Shown here one piece after another: positions 49,688 to 61,083 of a stretch of DNA of 64,000 bases. The DNA lies in NCBI GenBank assembly GCA_963281155.1, contig CAUJLY010000003.1, forward strand, positions 4,092,001-4,156,000, written 5' to 3'. This stretch comes from Rhabditophanes sp. KR3021 (taxonomy: Eukaryota; Nematoda; Chromadorea; Rhabditida; Alloionematidae). The notes beneath the pieces are model-generated. The model made no database searches. It saw only the letters and a list, made by a program, of their open reading frames with translations, and was not told where the DNA came from. The stretch's first letter is position 1; every line of letters starts with the position of its first letter. A program made the position numbers and the translations under genes.

Positions 49688-52181
49688 TTACTGTTTTTGT
49701 AGTAAGGAAGTCGCGTGTTTGATAATAGAATAAAATTGGTATGCTTCGCAATTCGTTCCCATATCTTTGTGATGAAGGTTAAAGTGGTTAATCATTGTCT
49801 CTGCCAGTTTTTTAACAATTACTTTAGCCTTTTTTTCCCTTTTAAGAACAACAGCTAAATATCCATGCTTTTCCTCTAGAGTTTGCTCCAGAACTTTAAT
49901 TTTCGATTCCATTTCCATTTGTCTTTCACTAGCATCATTCTCACACTGTGAAATTGCTTTCTTATTATTTTCAATAATGTATTTGAGCTGAATGATTTCA
50001 CTTTTCTTAACTGCAACTTGTTCCATTGCTTTATTATATGAAAGAAGAAATTCTGTGATAATTGGATCATTATTTGTTTCTTGGGATGATGCTTTCTCTT
50101 TAGCAATAGGGGAAATACTACCGTCTTCAGAAAATAATTTACGAGGTTTCATGGATACTCTTTCTTGTGGTTTTAAAACTCCAATTATTTTGGCCTGTTT
50201 CTGGATCGTTGATTTGCATTCAGTTATATGCTGTGCTAAGGAACTCCAAAAAGTAGAGAAATTGCCGTCTGAGAAGTTACCAAATTTATGCTGCTTTACC
50301 AACTTTTCCATGTATTCAAATGTACCAATCTTAAAATGCTCAAGTTCTTCGCGTTCTTTATTCAAACTGTCTACTTCGTCTTTCAAGGTTTTGCTCATTT
50401 TTTTGTAAATATCCAATGGAATTGCCAATTTCGCAACCTTTTCTAAAAGAATCTTATCGTACTTTGCAGCAGTATTAGAAACTATTTCAGCCTTAACAGA
50501 TTCAAAATTTCTCTTAAACATATTGATACTATCAACTATTTTTTTGATATTCTCAAGACTTTCCTTAAACTTCGTGGTATTCTCATTGTAGTTATGGAGA
50601 AATGTAAAGCTGTTCGAAGTACTGTTGAAAAGTCCATTTGTTAGGTCTCCAACTTCGTTAGTAGGTGATTTTCTTATAACCAATGAGGCATCTAATTTGG
50701 CATGTAGAGTCTTATTTTGCTCAGTTAACTGCTCAATTTCTTTCTCATTTTCTTTTAGCATATTTCTCAAGTTATTCACTTCAACGACAAGTGTGTTTTT
50801 TGACTCTGTTTCAGACACGTATTTCTGATTGAGCTCGCTTAAATTGTTTTTAGCCAATGTGTACTTATCATATATGGCTTTGGCTTTTTGATTCAAAATA
50901 TCCATTTGATGCAAATTTAAAGTTTCCTTATTTTTGGTTTCATTTAGTTCTTTAGAAGTCGCATTTTTGGATTCCAATTCGGAAGAATACTTTTTCTCCA
51001 TCATTTCTAAATTTCTTTTAGAGGATTCATATTTTTTTCTTAACGAGGAAAGATCTTTTGTCACTTTTTCAACATCCATCCTTTTATTTTCGACGTTTTC
51101 TTTAAGTTCTTCATTTTCTTGCTTACTCAATTTGAAGTCGTTTTCCAGTTTGCAAATTACAATGTCTTGCTTGCCAATACTCTCTTTTAAAATTTCCAAT
51201 TCTTCTCTATTATCATAATCTTGATTCATGTTCTCTAGACCAAATACCTTATCTTTCAACTGATCAATGTATGCACACTTCTCTTCAAGAATAATTTTAT
51301 TATTTTTGGAAAGGGTCTTTAATTCAAGAACCTCGTCTTTAATCAAACTGTATTTAATCTTCAACCTTTTTAGTATTTCTTCATTGTTTGCCGCTTCTTT
51401 AATAATTTCTACTGAATTAGATTTATTGCTTTCCAAAACAGATATTTGACGATTTTTTTCACTTTCTTCTTCATATAGATGTTTGATTATCTTACGTTGT
51501 TCTGCCTAAAACATAGTTAAATATAATAAAATTACTACTTACAATTATTTTTATATTATCTTCATTATCTTTTTGAAGTTTTAAGTAATCTGATTTACAT
51601 ATTTCATGATTTTCATTGTTTTTCCTCGTAAAATTAAAACTACTATTTGCAAAAGTATTCCTCAATTCTTCATTGTTCATAGATTTTAAATTTTTTGAAA
51701 TATTACCATCAAATAATAGTTTCTTATTTTCTTTCGCTGATTCTTCTGAGTGAAAGGAGTTTTGACTGCTCGAATCATCTGAGTATGTTGAAATGCTTTT
51801 ACTAGTTGCAGGCTTTTCTAGTAAAGTCGAGCTTGCTCCAATTTTATCAACTGTAAAGACATTTATTGAGAATCGGCCCTTATTTTCTTGATCCATGTTG
51901 CTTTCCATAGAAGAAGTGTTTAATTCTGAGTCATCATTTTCTTCCATAAGAGAATTATGTGATTTTGATTCGTCATGACTAATCCCTTTGATGTTCTCCA
52001 TCAAAAAACTATTTAATCCTAATTGAATGTTATTAGATTTTATGGATTGATCCTCATGCGGTTGGGTATTTAAGCCCGAATCGGGACTGCAAGATTGTGA
52101 TCTATGATCACTGTATTTGTTCTTATCTTCACTAGATAAAGTAGTCGGACTGAAGGAAATATCCCCAAGTTCAGTAGTCAT
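49688..52181 (-). CDS. Coiled-coil protein of unknown function, 818 residues
   Basis: Two exons, 52181-51543 and 51505-49688, joined in phase. The first 215 residues are Ser/Asn/Asp/Glu-rich and disordered (SSEDKNKYSDHRSQSCSPDS). The rest is a long heptad coiled coil (LKIKYSLIKDEVLELKTLSK, LENDFKLSKQENEEL), broken near GLFNSTSNSFTFLHNYN and again around RVSMKPRKLFSEDGSISPI. A final coil and short tail end LLQKQ. No motor, kinase or membrane motif. Its build is like centrosomal or kinetochore scaffolds, but no family is recognised. Confidence 0.75.
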
Positions 52182-52823
52182 TCTAAAAGTAAATGTACAT
52201 TTATACTATTATTTATAATACAACAACGTTAACGCATTTAAAGAAATAATATATAAGTAAAAAGACATGATATAGATCATTTAACGAAGATAAGAATAAA
52301 TAAAATTAAACAAAGAACCGTCGACTCAGCAGTCATCCCTCGCGCAATAAAAACAACATTTATGCCTTATGCGATCAATCGTACATGCTAAAATTGATCA
52401 CACAACTACTACCGATAATAGGGAAATGTATATGAATGAGTATAATAACTTCTTATCTATTCAAACATTTAACTACTTTTAATTCATTTAATTTAAACAA
52501 ATTTTCAATAATAAGTCGTACATAAATTATAAAGAAATTGAAAAGAAATTACAAATAAATTACCCTTTGAATGGCATTAAGATAAATATAACTTTTTAAG
52601 TAATATAATCAATTCTATTAAATAGCCATGCCACTTTGACTAGTCTATTGTTGACTTTCCCGCATTTTATATGCTGTAGTAAAAGGAGTTCACGCTAACG
52701 TACGCAATCTACCATCACAGACTAAAAAAACTTTGTTCACTGTTACATTCCTTCCATCAACAAAAATGCATAAGACTTTATTTAACTCAAATATTACTTG
52801 TATTTATTAAGATTGTATATAAT
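52182..52823. other. Intergenic region between the coiled-coil gene and NPRL3
   Basis: 642 bp, AT-rich, no open frame. Contains the promoter side of the coiled-coil gene and the 3' flank of NPRL3. Confidence 0.5.
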
Positions 52824-55800
52824 TTAAGGAATTAAATTCGAAGCAAAATATGACGGCAATATTGGGGAGAAAATATGCAAAAATTCAGTCAAATCAGTTC
52901 TACTCATGCCCGATTTAAACATTAGTCCTTCGAAGTGTTCAATAGTTATTAAAGTAGGGTACAAGTTTTCAAATTTAATAAAAGTTTCAGTTATTTTTGC
53001 CATATTGTACTTTTTGTCTTCCTTCATATTCATTCCAATATCAACGAGAGCTAAGAAATAGTTGATTAATATTAACAATCATAATTAATAATATAAATTT
53101 GTTTTAATTATGTTTTGGAAACACAATCATTGATAAAGCGTTTTGTTTGACATTCAAATTAGCTTCACTTATAAGGGTGTTTTATATCTCAATTGAGTTG
53201 ATTTTTGATTATCAAAAGACCTTTAGTGAATATCGGAAGTCAAAAGCGGCCTAGCGAAGTTAGTAGTGTTAAGGAAAGTGCTCCGCTAAGAAGAAGTGAA
53301 ACAATAAGAGAAAATGTCGATGCAGAAGGTAAGTTATCAAATATCAATCATTGCAACCAAATTTTCAGTGGTAGAGGTTTTAAATCAATCGTTTCAACGT
53401 GTCTCAACTAATAAATTGCCTGTGGTCGAGGAGTCAATGGGGGTAGATGAGGCAGAAATAACTCTGCAAACAGAGTATATGTTGATAGTGGAAGATTTTA
53501 AAGATGACTTGGGGGAAAATGCGGTCGAGGTCTTTGAGAGTTATGATGATGGGGATGCAATAGAGTATCACAACTATTTTGTCAAAAGAATTAAGGAATA
53601 TGGAGTAAGGCTAGTTCTTTATAGTACTACGTTTTTTGAAAATAGTATCTTTTCTTGTCTATAAGAAATATGGAAAATCAACAATCTATGGGTCTCCAGC
53701 AGTCAAAGATTTAGGTTCTCTTCATGTGTTGTTTGATAAAAGCAGTACTTTAACTCAACTTGCTTCAGATAAAAGAAGAACTAGTGCCAACATCCCTTAT
53801 TGCGAAACAGACTATAACTGTAGGTTCAAATTAAAGCTGATTGCAGACACCGAACTAGACGAGCAATTTGAGAAGTTTGTTATGAACGTAATTAGACAAA
53901 AGAAGATAAAGGAAAAACGGACATTATCTACCCATACAACTGTCCATATTGCAATCGTGATTGTTATTCTTCTCACTTAAGAGATCATGTAGACGAATAA
54001 GAACGACTGCTGCTAGGTTGAATGAAGATAAGGAATTTATTGGTAAAAGATTCTGGGAAGAATCAGTAAGTTTAATTAATCAAATAAGTTATTCCTTTCA
54101 GGTATTGGATAATTCTGCTAAATGTAGTCATATTTATCCTGCAAGCGATATTGAAAGGGAAGCTAAATACACCGGTGTCTCTGCACCATCAGAAGAACAA
54201 AAAAATGAAGGACATGTCACAAGATTCTAAAAGTATCGTAAAGATGTTTGTCAGGCTATGGCAAATATTGGTCCGATAACAAGAAAGGAGACGGCGTTTA
54301 CTTAAAAGAATGGTTTCATTGAAACGATCTATTCACTGGACAAGTTTGCAAAGGATGTTGCTTTTGTAATTGAACTACCTCCTTACAACTTTGTCCAACT
54401 GCTCAACTAACCAGGCCATGCTATTTGTTGCCCTACTCTATCCTGAGGCACTAAGGAAGTTAGGGGAGTATTTGTATGAATATTTACTCAAGGATCATGG
54501 TGTCTATCAAATGAAGCCAATCCTTGATCCAAACACTGAACCAACGAATTTGAAAGGATTGGAATTCAAACGCAATAGCGCAAATCAACTTTCTCAGATG
54601 TCACTCAGTTAACATACCATGTAAAGAAAAGAGTTTGTGACAAGTTAAAAGGGAGGTCATGGATATTTATGAAGAAGAAAAGAAACTACCTGATGTCAAA
54701 TTGCTGGAAAAGGTGATGGGTGAATTGAAGAAGGCTAAGTCTCGTCAAACAGTCTATATATGTCTTGGTTGGCTTGCTTACTGGTGCGATGGTGGCTCAG
54801 TTTCTTTTAATGAGCACAAGGATGGAATCTTTTATGAAGGAGTGCCTAAGAACGTTAAAGGAAGACTTCTTTCTCACATTGCAACTACCAAACTTTACTT
54901 TAGAAGATTTATCCCCTTCAATGACAAGGGAACAAGAATTATGGAGATTTTAGACAATAATAGAAAGATTGTAGCTTCCTATTGTGACGAGTTGACTGCA
55001 AATGAAGCTTTAGCATTTGAATACGCTATCACAATGGACCTTCAAAATGTTTTGACCAACATCGATGCATTCGGTCAATCTAATGATGTCATGATTAAGA
55101 AGCATCTAGAAACTAACAAAAAAATCTCTGAATGGTCATCGACAAAATCTACTTTCTTTCAAAGATACTTCTGAATAATATTTTGTTTAATTTAAATTAT
55201 TTTGTCTTTCATCTAATAAACGTTTTCGATATTGATCAGCTGTTATTTCGTATACATTTTGATTGTCCTTTACTCACCTAAAATAAAAATTAAAATTAAG
55301 TAAAATAAAAAAAACAAATGCCTGGTATGTAAGTAGACGGTATAGTGCTACTGCACATTTCTGTGACATATTTATGAAGAGCTCTATAGAAGTCTGTATT
55401 TTCTGGAGGTCTCTTTGGGTAGTCAGAGAATGGTAGATTGACAGTGAAGTATCTGTGTAGTTGAATTATGTAGCGATGTTTGAGTAAGTTGATGAACAAA
55501 TTTTTCAAATCATAGTTGCCCATTAATTCCGTGTTGCAAACATCAAAAAAGTGTTCTAATGTAATTGGAGGTGAAAACAAAGAGAGCAGCTTTGGAATGA
55601 ATACAGTTGGGTATTTTTCTTCAAATTCATCCTTGATTGCACGACTATTCTCTAGATTCAGAGAAGATGTGTATAAGTTGGTTTTGTTAATAGGATATAT
55701 AACAACACATGGAGCCCATGTCATAATGTGTCGAACAGTGAGCTGTAATAAATAAATAATAATGGTAAATGCTCAACTTTCAACTTCGGCTAGTTTATTT

Positions 55801-58800
55801 AAACAAATATCAAATCAAATGTTTAAGTAACGTTGCACCGATAAAGGCATTTCAAGAAATTTAGAATGATTTAATTTGAATTTTAGATTAATAGTAAATT
55901 TGTCAAATACTTCTAGCTGAACTGTCATTAAAGCATGAAGATGCGAAAGACGGAATATTGTATTGTTTCAGAGAAGTGAATAGCAAGTTTGTTAGATATT
56001 GGGAAAAGTCAACAAATGAAAAGGGTGCAGTAGATAGAAGACCAATAAAACATTTTCCCCGTCTATACTTGCTGGTGTTTGTAATAAGAAAAAATGTAAC
56101 AATGAATGCCGAGCAGCATGTGATAAGATAAAGTAGTTCAAGCATTATAAAGAAAAAGGAATAAAAATGGCATGTTTAATCTTTGATATTGGTGGAACCT
56201 GTGAAGATGTAAAGACTTTGATTATCGCAAAAGAAAAGAATGTTGAAGGAAGTGTTTGCTTTAATGTGTTTGGAGGTAAAAGGACAGCTTCATGACATGG
56301 AGTTTAAAAACATACAAGTATGTCCACGGAACTTTGACTTACTCTAGAAAGTACCTCTTCAGTTACAGCAGCGAAAGTGATCGCTGGGTTAGGACTTTGG
56401 ATGAAGATGAGAGGGTAGTAAGAGAAAAGATCAAAAAGATTACAGTAACTGGAAAGATTTGAGAGACGGAAATAGCTTATTAGCTGCTTACAAAAATTAA
56501 ATTGGTTCTAAAGTTTATGATAGAGAAGTAAAAATGCCGCCTTACAATTATTATTTCACAGAACTTCAGTCATGCGATACTTTGGAGGAAGCTATTGATG
56601 AAGCACGAATTCCCTAAACTCTGCTGTCTTTTGAAGATGCTTTTTTATCACGGATCATCAAAAGCTCGTTTGTTTGATGGCAGCTGATCGTTGTAGAAGT
56701 GAATGGCGGCCAAGTTCTATCAATAACGGGACACCAAATGATATCTTTATTGAAGAATCAGCATATTTTGTTGCAACAATCTTTGAAAGCAACATAAAAT
56801 GCCCCAGACCAAATGAGACATTGGTTATCTCTCAATTTAAAGGTAAGTATAAAAATGAGTAAATTAAATAGCAATTATTTAAAAGTGTGTGTTCAGGTGA
56901 ATCTTTCGAATACTGGATGTGTTAAGGAAGAAATATAAGAAGCTGTTATAAAGGACTTACTTACTAATGGTGGTGGCACGCTTATGTTTTTGAAAGGCAA
57001 GACACTGGTACTGGAGCTATCCTCTTCAAGTGCTACTCCATTGTAAATAATGGGACAAATTGCAATATTGAATTCGGAATGGTAGGCTACCTCAACACTT
57101 ATGCTTCTAAGAAAATGAGTCAACAGAAACGTAGTAAAAGGGATAAAGAATTAATTGAAGACGCCACAAAAGGTAATTTAGAAAAATGGGCCAAACGAAA
57201 GAGCGAAACCATTTTGTCTCTTGAAGATCAAGAAGCAGATTTAGACGATTCACTGGATTCCGAACTTGAACGTGCTTTACAACGTCGAAAATCAGCAAAC
57301 AATAATAAGGACAGTGTTTCAGTTATTAGAAAAGAAAAAAGAGCATTGGGCAGAGCTGCAAAAGACAGGAATCCCGAAGATTTAAATGATGATGAAAAGA
57401 AAGAACTTAATGAAGTTTCTGATCAAAAAGAAATATACAGCAGACGCACAGGCAGCTGATAATTGTGGTCAAAAGATTTGAATGCTGACCATCTAACTAT
57501 TATGAGACAAAGGGAAAGTAAACGCGCAAGTCAAGGTAAAAGAACAAAATTGCCTGACTATGGAATTAAAGCTAGGCATGATGAAGAGTTAAAGAAGAAA
57601 AAGGCTAAATCTAATCATAAATAATATATTCCTATTTTATACTTCTTTTAATCAATAAAGTCATTTTAAACTCACTAATCGCTCTATTAACTTCTTCTTT
57701 TTTAACCTTAACTGAACATTTGTAAAAACAAAAACTTACAAATATTTGTGCAATTGAAACTCCTGCTTGAATGGATACATCTTCGAAACTTCTTTCTGGG
57801 CTGAAGAAGTGAATAATTTGTGAAAAGAGTGGATTTGAGTCGAAAGACAATAATAAATCTTTGAGTAACAAAATTGAATGATATGGCCTAACTTTTTTCA
57901 TTACTAGATTAATGTCTCTTGTCAAAATATTAGGAACATTGAGTGTAAATTCAGGAATATTTTGTGCCAAAATAAAACCAAGTTCAATTTTCTTCATCTG
58001 AAAATTATTAATATAAGCATAAAGAATTATAATCTGAATGCAAACAAGATATTTTTGCAATATACACATTTTAAACCATACAGAAACAGAGGTAAGTCTA
58101 GTGCTTCGTATGAAAAGAACAAGAAAGGGTCTTGACTAAGAAGACAGAAATTACAGTTTTAGCCAATGCAGCTAAATTAAAGGCTGAAAGAGATTGGACA
58201 GAAGTTGAAAAAGAAACCGTCAACAAACGAGATAACGGAATATTAGCGAGTAATAAGCATTACCAAAGATCTAAAAAACATAGAAATGCACGTGACCTGG
58301 GAGTTAACGTAAAAGGCAAAGAAGCTGTTTTCATACCATCAAAGGACTGGGATACTGAACATGAAGATGGTGTCATCAAAAAAGATAGAAAAAGAACAGG
58401 ACGAACTAATGCAACACCCCATCTGACTTTGGCTAATTTGAAGGTGCAATATGATCGCAAATTAAACAAATAATCACTACTTGTCCTTTAATTTATCTCA
58501 TTTCATCTGCTCAAATTTATAGCAATAAATATTGTATGTATTATATTTTTACCAAAGTTAGAGAAATTTAATGTTTTTTTTCTAAACAATTAGAAAATGT
58601 TTTGTTTGGTAAAGCAACCTCTCAAAACCTCGACTTACAATGAATGTATGAACTAATCCACTGTCCCAAATTTGATTGTAAATATCCTTAATATTTTCAG
58701 CGAAAGAACTTTTACTCAAAATCTTGTTGTCTACAAAAGGTTGGAAGATGCTTTTGTGGATTTCTTCACTAAATTCTGTTTTTGCGTCTGTCATCAAGGT

Positions 58801-59449
58801 TACTTCTCTAGCTAAGTAAGGTTTTCTTTCGTTTTCACTTTTTGCAGTAGCAACTATTTTCTTACTAAGTTGCTGGTAAGAATGAATGTAGTATTTGTCA
58901 ACTTCACCATTTAAAACCCATGTAATTCCCAAAATTAACTCATTTTGTAGAATGGCATAGGGATATCCAACAAACAAAACACTTTCTGCTTTTGCTTCAT
59001 AGGGCATTTCTTCAAAAGTCTTAAATTTGCTGGGTATCAAATAATCGGCAAGACTTTCTGGTTTCACCTAAATTATGATGTTATAATTTGTGTTCTTTAT
59101 ACTTATTAAACTTATGCAAACTACAATTTTTGCTCTTAATATTAAAGCCATGCAAACTATTTATAATTATAATTTTTAATATTATGACCTAAGCTAAATT
59201 ATTATTTTAGCTCTTAAATTGCACAAAATGAACTTATTGCATTTAAACTTACACCTAACTCCTCAATTACTTTGTAGAAATTATTAATGTTTCTAAAATA
59301 TGTAATGTAAGTTTTCGATATGAGTTTGCACAATTATTTTAAACATACGTGCTATGGATAAAAAGAATACGAGGTTGAAGTCTGTCCTTGACAGTTAAAA
59401 TAACAGCCAAAGGCTTATCTCGCTCTCTTTCTTTATAAATAGACTCCAT
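52824..59449 (-). CDS. nprl-3: GATOR1 subunit NPRL3 (nitrogen permease regulator 3-like)
   Basis: NPRL3 is part of the GATOR1 complex, the GTPase activator for RagA that represses TORC1 when amino acids are scarce; it acts at the lysosome surface. About 491 residues. Exons 59449-59349, 59292-59253, 59067-58639, 57997-57740, 55742-55322 and 53050-52824, phases consistent. Family marks in order: PLAVILTVKDRLQPRILFIH, SVLFVGYPYAI, YLAREVTLMTDAKTEF, NQIWDSGLVHTFI, VRPYHSILLLKD, APCVVIYPINKTNLY, LKHRYIIQLHRYFTVN and the C-terminal HFEGLMFKSGMSRTDLTEFL. The last-intron donor is GC (CCAG|GCATTT) or a GTTTTT six bases further. Introns 3, 4 and 5 total nearly 5 kb and hold antisense elements; only intron 1 and 2 are ordinary. 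Confidence 0.87.
53051..55321 (+). mobile_element. Longest antisense zinc-finger/GIY-YIG element, in NPRL3 intron 5
   Basis: The 2.27-kb intron is filled by one element reading against NPRL3. Its coding relic (53205-55174) is the most complete of the family. Beyond its stop, the 3' end (55177-55280) is shared with the PDCL and BCS1 copies; read on the host strand these give GTGAGTAAAGGA (from 55277), GTAAGCAAAGGAG (from 60998) and, more diverged, GTATTCAATC (63556). In this copy and the PDCL copy that GT is preceded by TTTTAG, making an AG|GT double splice site 42-46 bp inside the host donor. Confidence 0.75.
53205..55174 (+). pseudogene. Decayed zinc-finger/GIY-YIG nuclease-like gene (NPRL3 copy)
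   Basis: Parts in order: basic/Ser N-terminus ending NVDAE at a GTAAGT donor (53328; acceptor ending 53370), an intron position shared with the BCS1-intron copy; VEVLNQSFQRVSTN; LIVEDFKDDLGE; a second intron near 53608-53667; RFKLKLIADTELDEQFEKF; a frameshifted C2H2-like finger YNCPYCNRDCYSSHLRDHV at about 53930-53990; a third intron (54068-54102); KFAKDVAFVIELPPYN; and the C-terminal frame 54659-55174. That frame has VYICLGW (first strand), GIFYEGVPKNVKGRLLSH (second strand, basic loop, His) and NEALAFEYAITMDL with Glu-121 of the frame at the catalytic position, then LTNI. This strand-loop-Glu-Asn order is that of LEM-3/ANKLE1-like GIY-YIG nucleases. Several frameshifts and stops; inactive as read. 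Confidence 0.6.
55743..57739 (+). mobile_element. Composite antisense element in NPRL3 intron 4
   Basis: 2.0-kb intron with coding relics on the plus strand from about 55905 to 57624. The upstream part reads LSLKHEDAKDGILYCFREVN, MACLIFDIGGTCEDVKTLII, KYVHGTLTYSRKYLFSY, MPPYNYYFTELQSCDTLEEA and KCPRPNETLVISQFKG with an internal intron (56842-56896). The downstream part (57079-57624) is the charged protein also found in DUOX introns: ETILSLEDQEADLDDSLDSE, RKSANNNKDS, RAAKDRNPEDLNDDEKKE, then SKDLNADHLTIMRQRESKRA. Several stops and shifts. I do not recognise the upstream protein; it may be the full N-terminus of the charged-protein element, lost from the shorter copies. Confidence 0.6.
57998..58638 (+). 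mobile_element. Antisense charged-protein element in NPRL3 intron 3
   Basis: 641-bp intron with an open frame at 58132-58473: ITVLANAAKLKAERDWTEVE, KHYQRSKKHRNARDLGVN, VFIPSKDWDTEHEDGV, RTGRTNATPHLTLANLKVQ, ending YDRKLNK. The sequence from the stop to 58545 and from 57998 to 58065 matches DUOX intron 7 closely, including 17- and 15-bp identical blocks next to the acceptor (58046-58062, 58006-58020). On the donor side the match ends about 95 bp before the present host donor. Confidence 0.8.
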
Positions 59450-59576
59450 CGACAAAGCTGCAAAACATTTATGATCAAGTAAAAGATGAATGAGATATTA
59501 TGGAAGGAACAAACAATCCTTAATGAGATAAATACAATCCAATTTATAAATTAGTTCAATGTTTATCAGTAATAAA

Positions 59577-61083
59577 TTAGTCAGTATCAGATAAATTAGT
59601 TTGTAGAATAATGTCACGTTGTTTTAAGAAGGTAATAACTTTGTCAACTGTAATTTCGTCATTAAAGTAATTGTCAAATCTTACAAAATTGCCAACTAAA
59701 GCGTCGTTACAATATATCTGTAAAGCTGGACACGCATTTTGCTGAAATTTACCAGAAATGGGTAGGACACTTTGATTGATGCGAGAGTATTTGTTATTAT
59801 TGAATCTACTCGACAACGCAATTAGCACATTGTCAACATCTTCGCAAGCATCACAATTTGGTTTGAAAATGTGGATAAATTGGAAAAAATTCCTTGAGTC
59901 TTCAATAGCTGTTAAGTAATCGTCAGCTGTTTCCAGATTCCTGACACTGCTTCTCTTTCTATTCTTCATAGCTTCCAATCTTTTTTGACGCATCTTTACT
60001 AACTCGTCTTCATCATCGCTCGAAGAAGCTCCTTGCGTAGTAGAAACATTGAATTGTTTAGCTTGAGCAATGATAGCTTGTTCTTTCATATGTCGTTCAT
60101 ATTTTTTTGAAGCCAGATACTCTTGATAGTCCTCTTTGACTCCCTTTGGGCCTGTATTTTTCGATACCCCATTTCCCGGTGGTGCCAAAGGATTGTTAGG
60201 TTCGTCTTCAACCATCTTCAATTTAGAATCTTGCTCATCCTCGGACGAACTGCAGTATCCTGAAGCAGAAGGCTTAATAATTAAACAGGGCCTCCTCTTA
60301 ATTAATACTGATATCAGATCAATTATATTTTTTGAAAATTTGGGATAAAACACTTCAAAAGTTAGGCGAATATTTATGTAGTTATCTGTGAAGGAACATG
60401 ATGCGCATTTAATGTTTATGGATGCTTCACCAAACACCAGTGATTCAACTATTAACAAAGGTGGTGCTTGGAAATGTGGGAGTTGTAGTGACACCTTCAA
60501 CAATCACGAACCTTTTGCCTATCACTGCAAAGGAAGAGTCTGCAGCAAGTTGAGAGCCGAAGTGAAAAAGATAAGCTATTGGATGCCGAACATTTATTGA
60601 AGAAACTAAATGAAAATCTAAGGAAAGCTACATCTAGAAAACATGCACAGGAAAGCAGTCGTTTTATGTCTTGTTAGACATTCCAAAAGAGACAAAGATT
60701 ATGAATATTTTGCATGGTGGAAGGAGATTTGTAGCTTTCTATCTTGACAACTTATCTAGTAATGAAGCACTGGCTTATGAATATGCTGTTATACTTGATC
60801 TCCAAGATACTATTAAAAATATCGATGCCTCTGGGCAGTCGAATGATGTAATGTTTCTGAAACATCCCACTACAGTCAAGGGAATCTCTCGAATCATTCT
60901 CGACAAAATCCACTTGTCTCAAAAATACACCATCTAATTAATGCTTTGTCTAATTTTTATCCCTTTTCGAATAAATTTTTGGTTGCTCCTTTGCTTACCC
61001 TAAAAATAAATATCATTATATGAAGACAGAAGATGACGTACGGTTGTTGGGCCATTTAATAATTTTTCTTCCAGTGTAGCCAT
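59577..61083 (-). CDS. PDCL: Phosducin-like protein (PDCL)
   Basis: Cytosolic co-chaperone with CCT that folds G-protein beta subunits. Short first exon 61083-61042 (MATLEEKLLNGPTT) and second exon to 59577, about 242-246 residues. Two joins fit: GTACGT at 61041 with TTAAG before 60272, or GTCATC at 61037 with TTCAG before 60259; both lead into YCSSSEDEQ, the family's acidic N-terminal box. Then NTGPKGVKEDYQEYLASKKY (family GPKGV motif), a helical region DELVKMRQKRLEAMKNRK, and the thioredoxin-like domain with FIHIFKPNCDACEDVDNV, ACPALQIYCNDALVGNFVRF and a terminal IILQTN. The thioredoxin-like domain lacks a catalytic CxxC, as is usual for phosducins. The intron carries an antisense element. 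Confidence 0.9.
60260..61041 (+). mobile_element. Shortened antisense zinc-finger/GIY-YIG element in PDCL intron 1
   Basis: About 780-bp intron. Plus-strand relics: 60388-60600 has a Cys/His finger WKCGSCSDTFNNHEPFAYHC; a shift then gives LLKKLNENLRKATSRKHAQE; 60671-60937 has [29 protein letters not shown] and IDASGQSNDVM, matching the C-terminal half of the GIY-YIG domain in the NPRL3 and BCS1 copies. The YIG strand region is deleted (about 110 bp relative to the BCS1 copy, at CCAAAAG). TGAAGCAGAAG at 60261-60271 and TGAAGACAGAAG at 61021-61032 flank the insert like a target duplication. Confidence 0.7.

Noticed and set aside
53205..55174. NPRL3-intron insert as a Penelope-like retroelement because of GIY-YIG
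   Set aside because: No reverse-transcriptase motif in any frame, and conserved internal introns argue against RNA-mediated spread.
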